Source: DATLGB01 sp038258425 (GTDB lineage Bacteria > Actinomycetota > Thermoleophilia > Solirubrobacterales > Solirubrobacteraceae). Taken from it: a stretch of DNA of 24,549 nt. The stretch spans positions 1 to 24,549 of the forward strand of contig JBBSPV010000049.1 of assembly GCA_038258425.1 (NCBI GenBank), written 5' to 3'. Under the pieces are notes generated by a model. The model was not told the origin of the DNA. It made no database searches and saw only the letters and a program-made list of their open reading frames with translations. Below are positions 16,180-24,549 of this stretch, piece by piece (positions within the stretch are counted from its first letter, which is position 1; the number at the start of each line of letters is the position of its first letter). The position numbers and the translations under genes were made by a program.

Positions 16180-17309
16180 CCGCCTACGACCAGCTCTTCA
16201 CCCGCGGGCTGGCCCGGCTGGACGCCGAGACCGCGCACCGGTTCGGGACGGGCGCGCTGCGGGCGGTGGCGGCGCCGCCGGGGGCCGCCCGGGCCTTGCG
16301 CCGCGCCCTGGGCCCCGACGACCCGGCGCTGCGCACAGACGCGCTCGGGCTGGAGCTCGCCTCTCCACTGGGGCTGGCGGCCGGCTTCGACAAGGACGCC
16401 CGCGCGCTGACCGGGCTCTGGGGGCTGGGCTTCGGCTTCCTCGAGGTCGGGACGCTCACCGCCCGCGCGCAGCCCGGCCGAGCGCGGCCGCGGGTGGTAC
16501 GCCTGCCCGCCGACCGCGCGCTGGTCAACCGCATGGGCTTCCCGAACCACGGAGCCGCCGCGGCGGCTCGGCGGCTGCGCGAGCGCCCCCGCGGGCTCGT
16601 CGTCGGCGTCAACGTCGGGCGCTCGGCGGACGCCGCGAACGCCGACGCCGTCGCCGATCACCGCGCCGCCGTCGCGGCGGTCGGCGCCCTGGCCGACTAC
16701 GTCGTGGTCAACGTCTCCTCGCCCAACACGCCCGGGCTGCGTGACCTGCAGGCCGTCGACGCCCTCGGCGAGCTGATCGCCGGCGTCCGCGCGGAGCTCG
16801 ACGCTTCCGCCGCGCACCGCGTCCCGCTGCTCGTCAAGCTCGCCCCGGACCTCGACGACGCGGCGCTCGACGGGCTCGCCGAGCTTGCGCTCGAGGTGGG
16901 GCTCGACGGGCTCATCGCCACGAACACGACCCTGTCGCGCGACGGGCTGGCGTCCGCGCCGGCCGTGGTCGAGGCGGCCGGGGCCGGCGGGCTCTCCGGG
17001 CCGCCGCTGCGGGCGCGGGCGCTGGCCGTGCTCAGCCGGCTGCACCGGCGCACGGCCGGTCGCGTGACGCTCGTCGCGGCCGGTGGGATCGCCGACGCCG
17101 ACGACGCCTGGGCGAGCGTCCGGGCCGGGGCGTCGCTCGTGCAGGCCTACACCGGGTTCGTCTACGGGGGCCCGTTGTGGGCCTGGCGCCTCAACGCCGG
17201 CCTGGCGGCCCACGTGCGCCGCGCGGGGTTCGCGTCGGTGGCCGGGGCGGTCGGCTCGGCGGCGCGATCCGACGAGCCATCCGGCGATCGTCAGCAGGTT
17301 TGTCCGTAA
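16176..17309 (+). CDS. pyrD: Dihydroorotate dehydrogenase, quinone-dependent (class 2)
   Basis: A 377-residue flavoenzyme that oxidises dihydroorotate to orotate with membrane quinones. The N-terminal helices (AYDQLFTRGLARLDAETAHRF) are those that anchor class 2 enzymes to the membrane. FMN and substrate motifs follow: PLGLAAGFDKDA, NRMGFPNHG, VNVSSPNTPGLRDL with the catalytic Ser (181/182) that marks class 2, LVKLAPDL, ATNTT, GGLSGPPL and AAGGI. GTG 16176 overlaps the carB stop (GTGA). The last about 30 residues after HVRRAGF are a low-complexity tail. pyrF and pyrE are not in this window. Confidence 0.95.
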
Positions 17310-17312
17310 ATT

Positions 17313-17326
17313 GCGGGATGCCCCGC
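17313..17326 (+). terminator. Candidate terminator hairpin after pyrD
   Basis: GCGGG-ATGC-CCCGC starts 3 nt after the pyrD stop. The stem is short and has no T tract, so termination here is only plausible. Confidence 0.3.
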
Positions 17327-17411
17327 GGCCGTTGTCCGCGCCAGGCGTCGGCGGAGGCCGGAATGCCCTGCAAACACGCCGATTGGCATCGACGCACCTG
17401 AAGGTCGTTGA

Positions 17412-17441
17412 ACCTCTAGTAGAGGTCGAGGCGAATTCGCC
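17412..17441. promoter_or_regulatory. Two palindromes upstream of mihF
   Basis: ACCTCTA-G-TAGAGGT (17412-17426) is a perfect 15-nt dyad, and GGCGAATTCGCC (17430-17441) a perfect 12-nt palindrome. Both lie just upstream of the mihF -35 in a patch more AT-rich than its surroundings. The position suits activator or repressor sites. The binding protein is unknown. A second TTGAAC (17408-17413) overlaps the first dyad. The rest of 17310-17486 shows no gene. Confidence 0.45.
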
Positions 17442-17450
17442 CGGAAGGCG

Positions 17451-17478
17451 TTGAACGACCGCCTCCCGTGTGTAGACT
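17451..17478 (+). promoter_or_regulatory. Leaderless promoter of mihF
   Basis: TTGAAC (17451-17456), 16 nt, TAGACT (17473-17478). The GTG at 17487 lies 8 nt further, so transcription would begin at or next to the start codon. This is the best sigma-70-type match in the window. Confidence 0.55.
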
Positions 17479-17486
17479 CGCCGCCC

Positions 17487-17831
17487 GTGCCGCCCGCCCT
17501 GAAGCCCTCGACGAAGCTCAACGCAGCGACGCCCGAGCGCTCCCTCCAGCAGCGCATGGACGCGCTGAACCGGGCGAACGTGATCCGGACCGCGCGCGCC
17601 CAGCTCAAGCGCGATCTGAAGTCGGGCCGCACCTCGATCCACGACCTGCTGCTCGAGCCGCCGGAGTACGTCGGCACCGCGAAGGTCTTCGACATGCTGC
17701 TCGCCGTCCCGAAGTACGGCCGGGTGAAGGTCAACAAGGTGCTCGTGCAGTGCCGCATCTCGCCAAGCAAGACCATCGGCGGCCTCTCCCAGCGCCAGCG
17801 CACGGAGCTCGTCTCCATGCTGCGCCGCTGA
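17487..17831 (+). CDS. mihF: Actinobacterial integration host factor (mIHF)
   Basis: A 114-residue nucleoid-associated DNA-binding protein of the mIHF family, unrelated in fold to E. coli IHF. The family core is complete: RMDALNRANVIRTARAQLKRDLKSG, then PPEYVGTAKVFDMLLAVPKYGRVKV and KVLVQCRISPSKTIGGLSQRQRTEL, where the helix-two-turn-helix lies. GTG 17487 fits the leaderless promoter and family length; an upstream TTG at 17451 in the same frame falls in the -35 and is rejected. mihF directly before gmk and rpoZ is a conserved actinobacterial order. mIHF bends DNA and assists phage integration in mycobacteria. Confidence 0.95.
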   Translation: MPPALKPSTKLNAATPERSLQQRMDALNRANVIRTARAQLKRDLKSGRTSIHDLLLEPPEYVGTAKVFDMLLAVPKYGRVKVNKVLVQCRISPSKTIGGLSQRQRTELVSMLRR

Positions 17832-18093
17832 GCCGCGGGCGTCGCGGCGCCGCGAGGGCGAGAGGCGGGGGCGAGGTCCGGCTCATCGACGCCGGCCCGC
17901 CTGGTCCTGGGTCGGGAACGAGCTCGAGCGTCAGTCGCGTGGTGGTCGCCAGGGCGACCGGAAGGCGACTGCGGACCGGTGGTGACCCGACGACCCTTGA
18001 GGTCGCTCACCCTCCGCACCCGCCGCCGTGCCGCTTCCCCCGCGGGCCCGCCGGCGCCCGTCCGCCCGACCCGGCAGACTCCGTCGCCGCACC
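17832..18093. other. 262-nt spacer with several potential hairpins, mihF to gmk
   Basis: No gene is seen. TCGCGGC-GCCGCGA (17842-17855), 10 nt after mihF, could terminate it. GGTCGCC-AG-GGCGACC (17944-17959) is a 7-bp perfect stem. GGTG..GACC (17978-17987) can pair with GGTC..CACC (18001-18011), in competition with CGACC-CTTGA-GGTCG (17991-18005). CAGACT (18075-18080) is a possible -10 for gmk, 13 nt before its ATG, without a clear -35. Confidence 0.4.
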
Positions 18094-18651
18094 ATGGCGC
18101 CCGTCTTCGTGATCACCGGACCTTCCGGCGTCGGCAAGGGCACCCTCATCCGGACCGTCCGTCAGCGCGTGCCGGAGCTCGAGCTGTCCGTCTCGGCCAC
18201 GACGCGCCGCCCGCGGCCGGGGGAGCGGCACGGGGTCGACTACCACTTCCTCTCCGACGCGGAGTTCGAGCGGCTCGTGCAGGAGGGCGCCTTCGTCGAG
18301 CACGCGCGCTACTCCGGCCGCCGCTACGGGACCCTGCGCTCCGAGCTCGCGCAGCGCACGGCGGACGGGCGCCCCGTCGTGCTCGAGATCGAGGTGCAGG
18401 GCGCGCGGCAGGTGGCCGAGACGATGCCCGAGGCCGTCCGCATCTTCATCGCGCCGCCCGCGGACGACGCGCTGCGCGCCCGGCTCGTCGGCCGGGGGGA
18501 CACCACGGAGGACCTCGACGCCCGGCTCGCCACGGCGCGGGACGAGCTCGCCGCCCGCGAGGACTTCGACGAGGTGATCGTCAACGACCGGCTCGAGGAG
18601 GCCGCGACCGATCTCGAGCGGCTCGTGCGCAGCTACACTCAGGGGCAATGA
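18094..18651 (+). CDS. gmk: Guanylate kinase
   Basis: A 185-residue enzyme that phosphorylates GMP to GDP with ATP. The P-loop GPSGVGKGT is at 9-17. The GMP-binding region SVSATTRRPRPGERHGVDYHF carries the usual Arg and Tyr contacts, and FVEHARYSGRRYGT and VLEIEVQGARQV complete the pattern. The length is slightly short of the 207 of E. coli but normal for actinobacteria. ATG 18094 is the only start that keeps the P-loop near the N-terminus. The stop overlaps the rpoZ start by ATGA. Confidence 0.96.
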   Translation: MAPVFVITGPSGVGKGTLIRTVRQRVPELELSVSATTRRPRPGERHGVDYHFLSDAEFERLVQEGAFVEHARYSGRRYGTLRSELAQRTADGRPVVLEIEVQGARQVAETMPEAVRIFIAPPADDALRARLVGRGDTTEDLDARLATARDELAAREDFDEVIVNDRLEEAATDLERLVRSYTQGQ

Positions 18652-18875
18652 TCTCCCCTCGCGTCGACAAGCTCCTCGAGAACGTCGACTCCAACTACGC
18701 CAGCGTGATCGTCGCCGCCAAGCGCGCGCGGCAGATCAACTCGTACTACCACAGCCTGGGCGAGGGGTCCTTCGAGGAGTACCCGCCGCCGATGGTGGAG
18801 ACGGCCTCCAAGAACTACCTGACGATCGCCCTGGAGGAAGTCGGCCAGGGCAAGATCAAGTACCGCTACCGCTGA
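18648..18875 (+). CDS. rpoZ: RNA polymerase omega subunit
   Basis: A 75-residue subunit that binds beta-prime and helps assemble RNA polymerase. The signature is ISPRVDKLLENVDSNYASVIVAAKRARQIN, with the conserved K-R-A-R-Q-I/L-N helix, and a closing segment KNYLTIALEEVGQGKIKYRY. It is at the short end for the family. It starts in an ATGA overlap with gmk with AGGGG just upstream. Order gmk-rpoZ-coaBC is widely conserved in actinobacteria. Confidence 0.95.
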   Translation: MISPRVDKLLENVDSNYASVIVAAKRARQINSYYHSLGEGSFEEYPPPMVETASKNYLTIALEEVGQGKIKYRYR

Positions 18876-18885
18876 GGCACGCGCC

Positions 18886-20150
18886 GTGGCCCGCATCCTT
18901 CTCGGGGTGTCGGGCGGCATCGCCGCCTACAAGGCCCTGGAGCTCACCCGCCTGGCGATGAAGGCCGGCCACCGCGTCCGCGTGGTGCAGACGGAGGCCT
19001 CCATCCGCTTTGTCGGGACCGCGTCCTTCGCGGGCCTCACGGGCGCGCCCGTGCTCCGCTCGGAGTGGGAGCCCGACCCGATGCGCGGCGCCTTCCCGGG
19101 TGATCCGCTTCCGGAGCACGACCCGCTCAGCCACCTCGAGCTCGTCCACAACGCCGACGCGCTGCTGGTCGCGCCGTGCTCGGCCAACACCCTCGCCAAG
19201 CTCGCGGGCGGGCTCGCCGACAACCTGCTGACCACGGCGGCGCTGGCCGCGCGCGCGGACACGCCCGTGATCGTCGCCCCGGCGATGAACGACGCGATGT
19301 GGGCGCACGCCGCCACGCAGGCCAACGTCGCGCGCCTGCGCGCCCGCGGCGTCATCGTGCTCGACCCCGGGACGGGGCCGCTCGGCTCCATCGGCGAGCA
19401 CGGCGCCGGCCGCCTACCCGAACCACCCGAGCTGCTGCGCGCCGTCGAGGCCGCGCTGGCCGCGCCGGCGCCGGGCGACCTCGCGGGCCTGCGGGTGCTG
19501 ATCACCGCCGGCGGGACGCGCGAGCCGATCGACGCCGTCCGCTTTCTCGGCAACCGCTCCTCGGGCCGCATGGGTCTCGCGCTGGCCGCCGAGGCGGCCC
19601 GCCGCGGCGCGGAGGTCTGCGTCGTCGCCGCCAACGTCGCCCTGCCCGCCCCGGAGGGCGTCCGCTGCGTGCCCGTGGCCACCGCCGCCCAGCTGCACGC
19701 CGCCTGCCTGCAGGAGTTCGAGCGCGCCGACGTGTTGCTCATGGCCGCCGCGGTCGCCGACTACCGGCCGGCCCAGGTCTTGGCCGGCAAGCTCAAGAAG
19801 GACGCCCGGGGCGAGGCGCTCACGCTCGAGCTCGAGCGCACCGACGACGTGCTCGCTGACCTCGCGAGCCGCCGCCGCGAGGGGCAGACGCTCGTGGGCT
19901 TCGCGGCCGAGGCGGGGGATGGCGCGGTCGACTACGGCCGCGAGAAGCTCCGCCGCAAGGGCCTCGACGCGGTCGTGGTCAACGACGTGGCCCGGCCGGG
20001 GATCGGGTTCGACACGGCCGACAACGAGGTGACGCTCGTCACCGCCGGCGAGGACCGGCCGATCCCGCTCGCGTCCAAGGACGACGTCGCCCGCGCCATC
20101 CTCGACGCCGTCTTGAGCTGGCGTTCATCGGCGACGGTGAGGGTCGGCTG

Positions 20151-20151
<1 letters not shown>
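18886..20151 (+). CDS. coaBC: Bifunctional phosphopantothenoylcysteine synthetase/decarboxylase
   Basis: A 421-residue coenzyme A biosynthesis enzyme. CoaC half (1-195): ILLGVSGGIAAYKALEL, NADALLVAPCSANTLAKLAGG and the PAMNDAMW motif that contacts substrate. CoaB half (200-421): LRVLITAGGTREPIDAVRFLGNRSSGRMG, MAAAVADYRP, KLKK with the essential Lys, and GFAAEAGD. In the CoaC flap, where the Dfp family has ACGD, this protein reads SIGE (168-171) before HGAGRL, so the Cys is replaced by Ile. GTG 18886 lies 10 nt after rpoZ. Its stop overlaps the ATG of the MoxR gene by one base. Confidence 0.95.
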
Positions 20152-21116
<965 letters not shown>

Positions 21117-21126
21117 GGCGGAGGCG

Positions 21127-22272
21127 ATGGCCGAGCGGCGCGCCAGTTGGACCGTCCGCCCGGCGCTCGGCTGTGTCGGGCTCGGCCTGCTGCTGCTGCT
21201 CGTGGCCGGGACCTTCGACGCGGAGCCGTTCTACGTCACGGGCGCCGCCCTCGTGCTGCTCGGCGCCGGCTCGACGGCCTGGATCGCCCTCGGCTCCTGG
21301 GGCGCCGGCGTGCAGCGCACGCTCGGCTCGCGGCGGGTGCTCGAGGACGAGCCGCTGCCGATCCGCATCGACGTCCGGGCCGGGCGGCTGCCGCTGCCGC
21401 CGGGCCACCTCGAGGAGGGACTGCTGCCCGGCCCGGCGCCGGTGCACGCCGGCCGCCGCGCCGAGCTCGTGCGCATCGAGGCCCGCTTCGCGCGCCGAGG
21501 CCGCCGGACGCTCGAGGCGCCGCGGCTCGTCCTGCGCGACCCGCTCGGGCTCGCCGAGCGCCGCGTCACCGCCGCCGAGGACGACGAGGTGCTCGTCCTG
21601 CCCAAGGTGCTGCCCGTGCGCGCGTCGAGCTCCGGCGGCGACGAGGCCGGCCGCCACGCCCGGGCGCTGCTGACCACCGCGGCCGAGACCGAGCTCGACG
21701 GCCTGCGTCCGCACCGCGCGGGCAGCCCGGCCTCGCGCATCCACTGGGCGAGCCTCGCCAAGGGCGGCGAGCTCATGGAGCGCAAGCTCGTCGCGGAGGC
21801 CGACTCGCGGCCGCTCGTCGTGCTCGACCCGCGCGGCGCCGCCGTGGCGGGCGACCTCGACGCCGCGGTCCGGGCCGCCGCCTCGCTCGTCGTGCACTTC
21901 GCCAAGCGGGCCGGCTGCGGGCTGCTGCTGCCCGGCGACCGGCGCGTGAGCCTCATCGAGGCCGACCTGGCCGCGTGGCCGGCCGCCCACGTCCGGCTCG
22001 CGCTGCTCGACGACGTCGCCGGCCCGTCCCTGTCGGCCGCCCAGAATCGCCGCGGCCTCATCGTCCACGTCAGCGCCCGGCGCGTGGACCGCCCGCCGCG
22101 CGGGCTTGGCCGCACCCCCGGCGGCCTGCTGCTCGTGGTCCCCGGCGAGCTGACCAACCGCCGGCCGGTCGCCGAGGTCGCCGGCTGCCGGGGCTACCTC
22201 GGGGCCCGCGCCGGCGGGGCCGCCGCCGTCGGCGCCGTCGCGGGCACGCTCGCCATGGGGGCGCGCCGATGA
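21127..22272 (+). CDS. DUF58-domain membrane protein
   Basis: A 381-residue protein. Two hydrophobic segments are at about 12-30 and 36-54, followed by a cytoplasmic or extracytoplasmic domain. The DUF58 signature (usually GDDPRRIDWKASAR) is present as RAGSPASRIHWASLAKGGELMERKL at about 198-222. A von Willebrand-like remainder runs to about 330, and a Gly/Ala-rich C-terminus may be another weak membrane segment. It is the typical middle partner of MoxR-DUF58-transglutaminase clusters, thought to act on envelope-associated complexes. RBS GGAGG is at 21119-21125. It overlaps the next gene by ATGA. Confidence 0.9.
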   Translation: MAERRASWTVRPALGCVGLGLLLLLVAGTFDAEPFYVTGAALVLLGAGSTAWIALGSWGAGVQRTLGSRRVLEDEPLPIRIDVRAGRLPLPPGHLEEGLLPGPAPVHAGRRAELVRIEARFARRGRRTLEAPRLVLRDPLGLAERRVTAAEDDEVLVLPKVLPVRASSSGGDEAGRHARALLTTAAETELDGLRPHRAGSPASRIHWASLAKGGELMERKLVAEADSRPLVVLDPRGAAVAGDLDAAVRAAASLVVHFAKRAGCGLLLPGDRRVSLIEADLAAWPAAHVRLALLDDVAGPSLSAAQNRRGLIVHVSARRVDRPPRGLGRTPGGLLLVVPGELTNRRPVAEVAGCRGYLGARAGGAAAVGAVAGTLAMGARR

Positions 22273-24549
22273 GCGTCACCGCGCTCAGAGGCCCGGTGAG
22301 CCACACCCAGGCGCGGCCGGACGCCGCGGAGGCGAGCGCGCGCCGCGCCGCCCCGCCCCCCGCGAGCCCTGTCCTGCCGCCGCTGGTCATGCGGGCGATC
22401 TCGCTCGCCGCGCTGTGCGCCTTCGGAGCCGGCCACTGGATGGTCATGGTCGAGCCCACCGCCGGCGGTCGCGCGGTCGCCGCGGTGGTGATCTGCCTGG
22501 CGGCGGCGGGCGCCTTGACGCTCGCCCGCCGGGCACCCCGGCGCCGGCGCGCGCCGCTGTACGCCGCGATCGTCGTCGTCGGGCTGGCGCTCGCGCTGCT
22601 GGCCGGCGGCCTGCCGCTGCGCGACCTGCGCCCGGGCGGCTGGGCGACGGCGGCCGCGGCGATCTCGGGCGGCCTGGACGGCCTGCCGGGCGCCCGGGTG
22701 CCCTACCGCGGGCTCGACGAGACGCTGCGGCTCGTGATTCCGCTGGGCGGCACCGTGCTGGCCCTCGTCCTTGGGCTCGTCGCGTTCTGGCCGCGCCGGG
22801 GCGGGCGCACGGGCTTCCCGTTCGCGGCCCTCGTCGTCGGCGTCGCGCTCTACGCCATCCCGGCCGTCGCCCTCATCCTGCAGGCCGAGTTCCTGCGCGG
22901 CGCGCTGCTGACGCTGCTCGTGCTGCTCTTCTGGCGCGGCGAGCGGCTGCCGCGCCGCGAGGCGCTCGCGGCCGGCGCGGTGGCGGCGGTCGCGGCCGTC
23001 GCGGCGCTCGCGGTCGCCCCGGCCCTCGACGGGCCGCAACCGTGGTTCGACTATGAGGACTGGGCCCAGAACGCCGCGGGCGCGCGCTCGGAGGCCTTCA
23101 GCTGGAATCACGACTACTCCGCGCTGCTGTGGCCGCGCGACGGCCGGGAGCTGCTGCGGGTGAAGGCCCGCCAGCGCGCGTACTGGAAGGCGGAGGACCT
23201 CGACGCCTTCGATGGCCGCGAGTGGGTGGCCGACGGGCGCTTCAGCGCCGACCCGGGCTTCGAGGGCATCCCGGCGGCCCGCGTGCGCGCCTGGACGCAG
23301 GACATCCGCGTCACCGTCCGCAACCTGCGCTCCCAGACACTTCCCGTCCCGGGCCGGGCGCAGGCGGTCGAGTTCCCCGACCGCACGGCGCGCGAGCAGC
23401 GGCCGGGCATCTGGTCCGTCGGGCGCGACATCCGCCGCGGCGACGCGTATGCGGCACGCGCCTACGTGCCGCAGCCCAGCCGCGAGGAGCTCGAGGCGGC
23501 GGGCACGGACTATCCGCTGGAGCTGCGGGCGGCGCGGGCCTTCACGCTCCCGACGGTCGGGGCGGGCGACCCGTCGCTCACGACGCTCGGCTACGTGCCC
23601 GGCTTCAAGGCGCCCCTGCAGGTCGTCGGGCAGGGGCGGTCGCCCTCGGACGGCGACACGGTGATCGCCCGCACGCCGATCGCGCGCACGTACGGGCTCT
23701 CCCGGCGGCTGCTCGCCGGCGCGGCGACCCCGTACGACTACGTCAAGGCCGTCGAGGGCTACCTCGGTGGCTCGGACTTCACGTACTCCGAGGCGCCGCC
23801 GATAAAGGCGCGGACGCTCGACGGCTTCCTGTTCGACGCCAAGTCCGGCTTCTGCCAGCAGTACTCGGGCTCGATGGCGCTCCTGCTGCGCATGGGCGGC
23901 GTGCCGGCCCGCGTCGTCACGGGCTTCGCGCCGGGCGCGCTCAACCGGCGCACGGACGAGTTCATCGTGCGAGACGTGGACGCCCACTCGTGGGTCGAGG
24001 CGTACTTCCCGGGCGTCGGGTGGACGACCTTCGACCCGACGCCCTCGGCCGCGCCGCCCCGCTCGCAGGCCGCGCCCCAGGCGGCGTCGGCCGGCGTCGG
24101 CGACGTCCGTGACCTCGGCACCACGCGGGGCCCGGCGCCGGGCACCGGCACCCAGGTGGCCGGTGAGCACGGCACGCCGTGGGCGCTCATCGCCGGCGGC
24201 GGCGCCCTGCTGCTCGTCACCGGCCTCGGCGCCCGGGCGCTCGTGCGCCGGCGCCGCCGGCCCCGCACCCCGGCCGTGCTCGAGCTCGAGCGCGCCCTGG
24301 CCGGCGTCGGGGAGGCGCCCGGCCCGGGCGTTACCCTGAGCCGCCTGGAGGCCCGCTTCGCCCGCTCGCCCGACGCCCTGGGCTACGTCCGGGCCCTGCG
24401 CGCGCAGCGCTTCGCGCGCGCCGCGGCGCCGCCGACCGGTGCGCAGCGCCGCGGCCTGCGCCGCGAGCTGGCCCGTGGCCGCGGTCCGCGGGCGCGCCTG
24501 CGGACGTGGCTGGCCCTGCCGCCGCGCCGCCGGCGCGGGCGATCGACCA
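22269..24549 (+). CDS. Transglutaminase-like membrane protein (3' end outside window)
   Basis: At least 760 residues, open to the window edge. After a Pro/Ala-rich start come about seven TM helices (about 40-255). A large external region follows, then the transglutaminase-like core with Cys529 (SGFCQQYSGSMALLLR), His573 (DVDAHSWVEAYF) and Asp589 (TFDPTP): the complete triad. A further TM helix (about 637-657, WALIAGGGALLLVTGLGA) leads into an Arg-rich cytosolic tail. This is the DUF3488/TgpA-like layout; such enzymes act on peptides or envelope proteins outside the membrane, by transfer or proteolysis. The start in ATGA overlap with the DUF58 gene and the preceding MoxR gene mark one functional cluster. 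Confidence 0.92.
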   Translation, partial: MSVTALRGPVSHTQARPDAAEASARRAAPPPASPVLPPLVMRAISLAALCAFGAGHWMVMVEPTAGGRAVAAVVICLAAAGALTLARRAPRRRRAPLYAAIVVVGLALALLAGGLPLRDLRPGGWATAAAAISGGLDGLPGARVPYRGLDETLRLVIPLGGTVLALVLGLVAFWPRRGGRTGFPFAALVVGVALYAIPAVALILQAEFLRGALLTLLVLLFWRGERLPRREALAAGAVAAVAAVAALAVAPALDGPQPWFDYEDWAQNAAGARSEAFSWNHDYSALLWPRDGRELLRVKARQRAYWKAEDLDAFDGREWVADGRFSADPGFEGIPAARVRAWTQDIRVTVRNLRSQTLPVPGRAQAVEFPDRTAREQRPGIWSVGRDIRRGDAYAARAYVPQPSREELEAAGTDYPLELRAARAFTLPTVGAGDPSLTTLGYVPGFKAPLQVVGQGRSPSDGDTVIARTPIARTYGLSRRLLAGAATPYDYVKAVEGYLGGSDFTYSEAPPIKARTLDGFLFDAKSGFCQQYSGSMALLLRMGGVPARVVTGFAPGALNRRTDEFIVRDVDAHSWVEAYFPGVGWTTFDPTPSAAPPRSQAAPQAASAGVGDVRDLGTTRGPAPGTGTQVAGEHGTPWALIAGGGALLLVTGLGARALVRRRRRPRTPAVLELERALAGVGEAPGPGVTLSRLEARFARSPDALGYVRALRAQRFARAAAPPTGAQRRGLRRELARGRGPRARLRTWLALPPRRRRGRST

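Noticed and set aside
17451..17831. Longer mihF starting at TTG 17451
   Set aside because: That TTG forms the -35 TTGAAC of the promoter, and the added 12 residues are not part of the family. GTG 17487 fits better.

Overview
The window is very GC-rich, strongly GC-biased at third codon positions, and carries the block mihF-gmk-rpoZ-coaBC next to a pyrR-pyrB-pyrC-carA-carB-pyrD operon. Actinobacterial-type IHF (mIHF) and this gene order point to a chromosomal segment of an actinobacterium. A deep-branching lineage such as Thermoleophilia/Solirubrobacterales is my guess, not something the sequence proves. First genes of transcription units often have a -10-like hexamer about 6-8 nt before the start codon (leaderless mRNAs). 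Downstream genes are joined by ATGA, GTGA or TGATG overlaps.

Left part (1-7.5 kb) is accessory. It holds a TetR-SRPBCC pair, a six-TM protein, a class-C-type serine hydrolase broken by a frameshift just before its catalytic Ser, and an ECF41-like sigma factor divergent from its usual CMD/AhpD-like partner. Between those two lies an exactly symmetric pair of ECF41-like promoters facing each other. Next come a small unknown protein, a SAM methyltransferase overlapping an XRE-cupin regulator behind a three-half-site operator, and a tRNA-Arg(CCG) locus. The 3' half of that tRNA is duplicated 660 bp away, enclosing a SnoaL-like gene: the footprint of an integrated element. A 168-nt nested palindrome lies directly upstream of the tRNA.

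Middle part (7.5-17.3 kb): a YfcE-type phosphoesterase, RNase Z, then the pyrimidine operon. The pyrR leader folds into a convincing PyrR-binding hairpin that contains the pyrR Shine-Dalgarno. pyrB, pyrC, carA, carB and pyrD follow with overlapping ends. The first codons of carA consist of a 71-nt palindrome (23-bp arms, one mismatch) with codon use unlike the rest of the operon; it is translated in frame and adds a tail CarA normally lacks.

Right part (17.3-24.5 kb): mihF behind two small palindromes and a good promoter, then gmk, rpoZ and coaBC. Overlapping coaBC by one base is a MoxR ATPase - DUF58 - transglutaminase module. The transglutaminase gene runs off the window.

The items most worth following up are the mirrored ECF promoters, the carA palindrome, and the tRNA-Arg cassette with its neighbouring palindrome.
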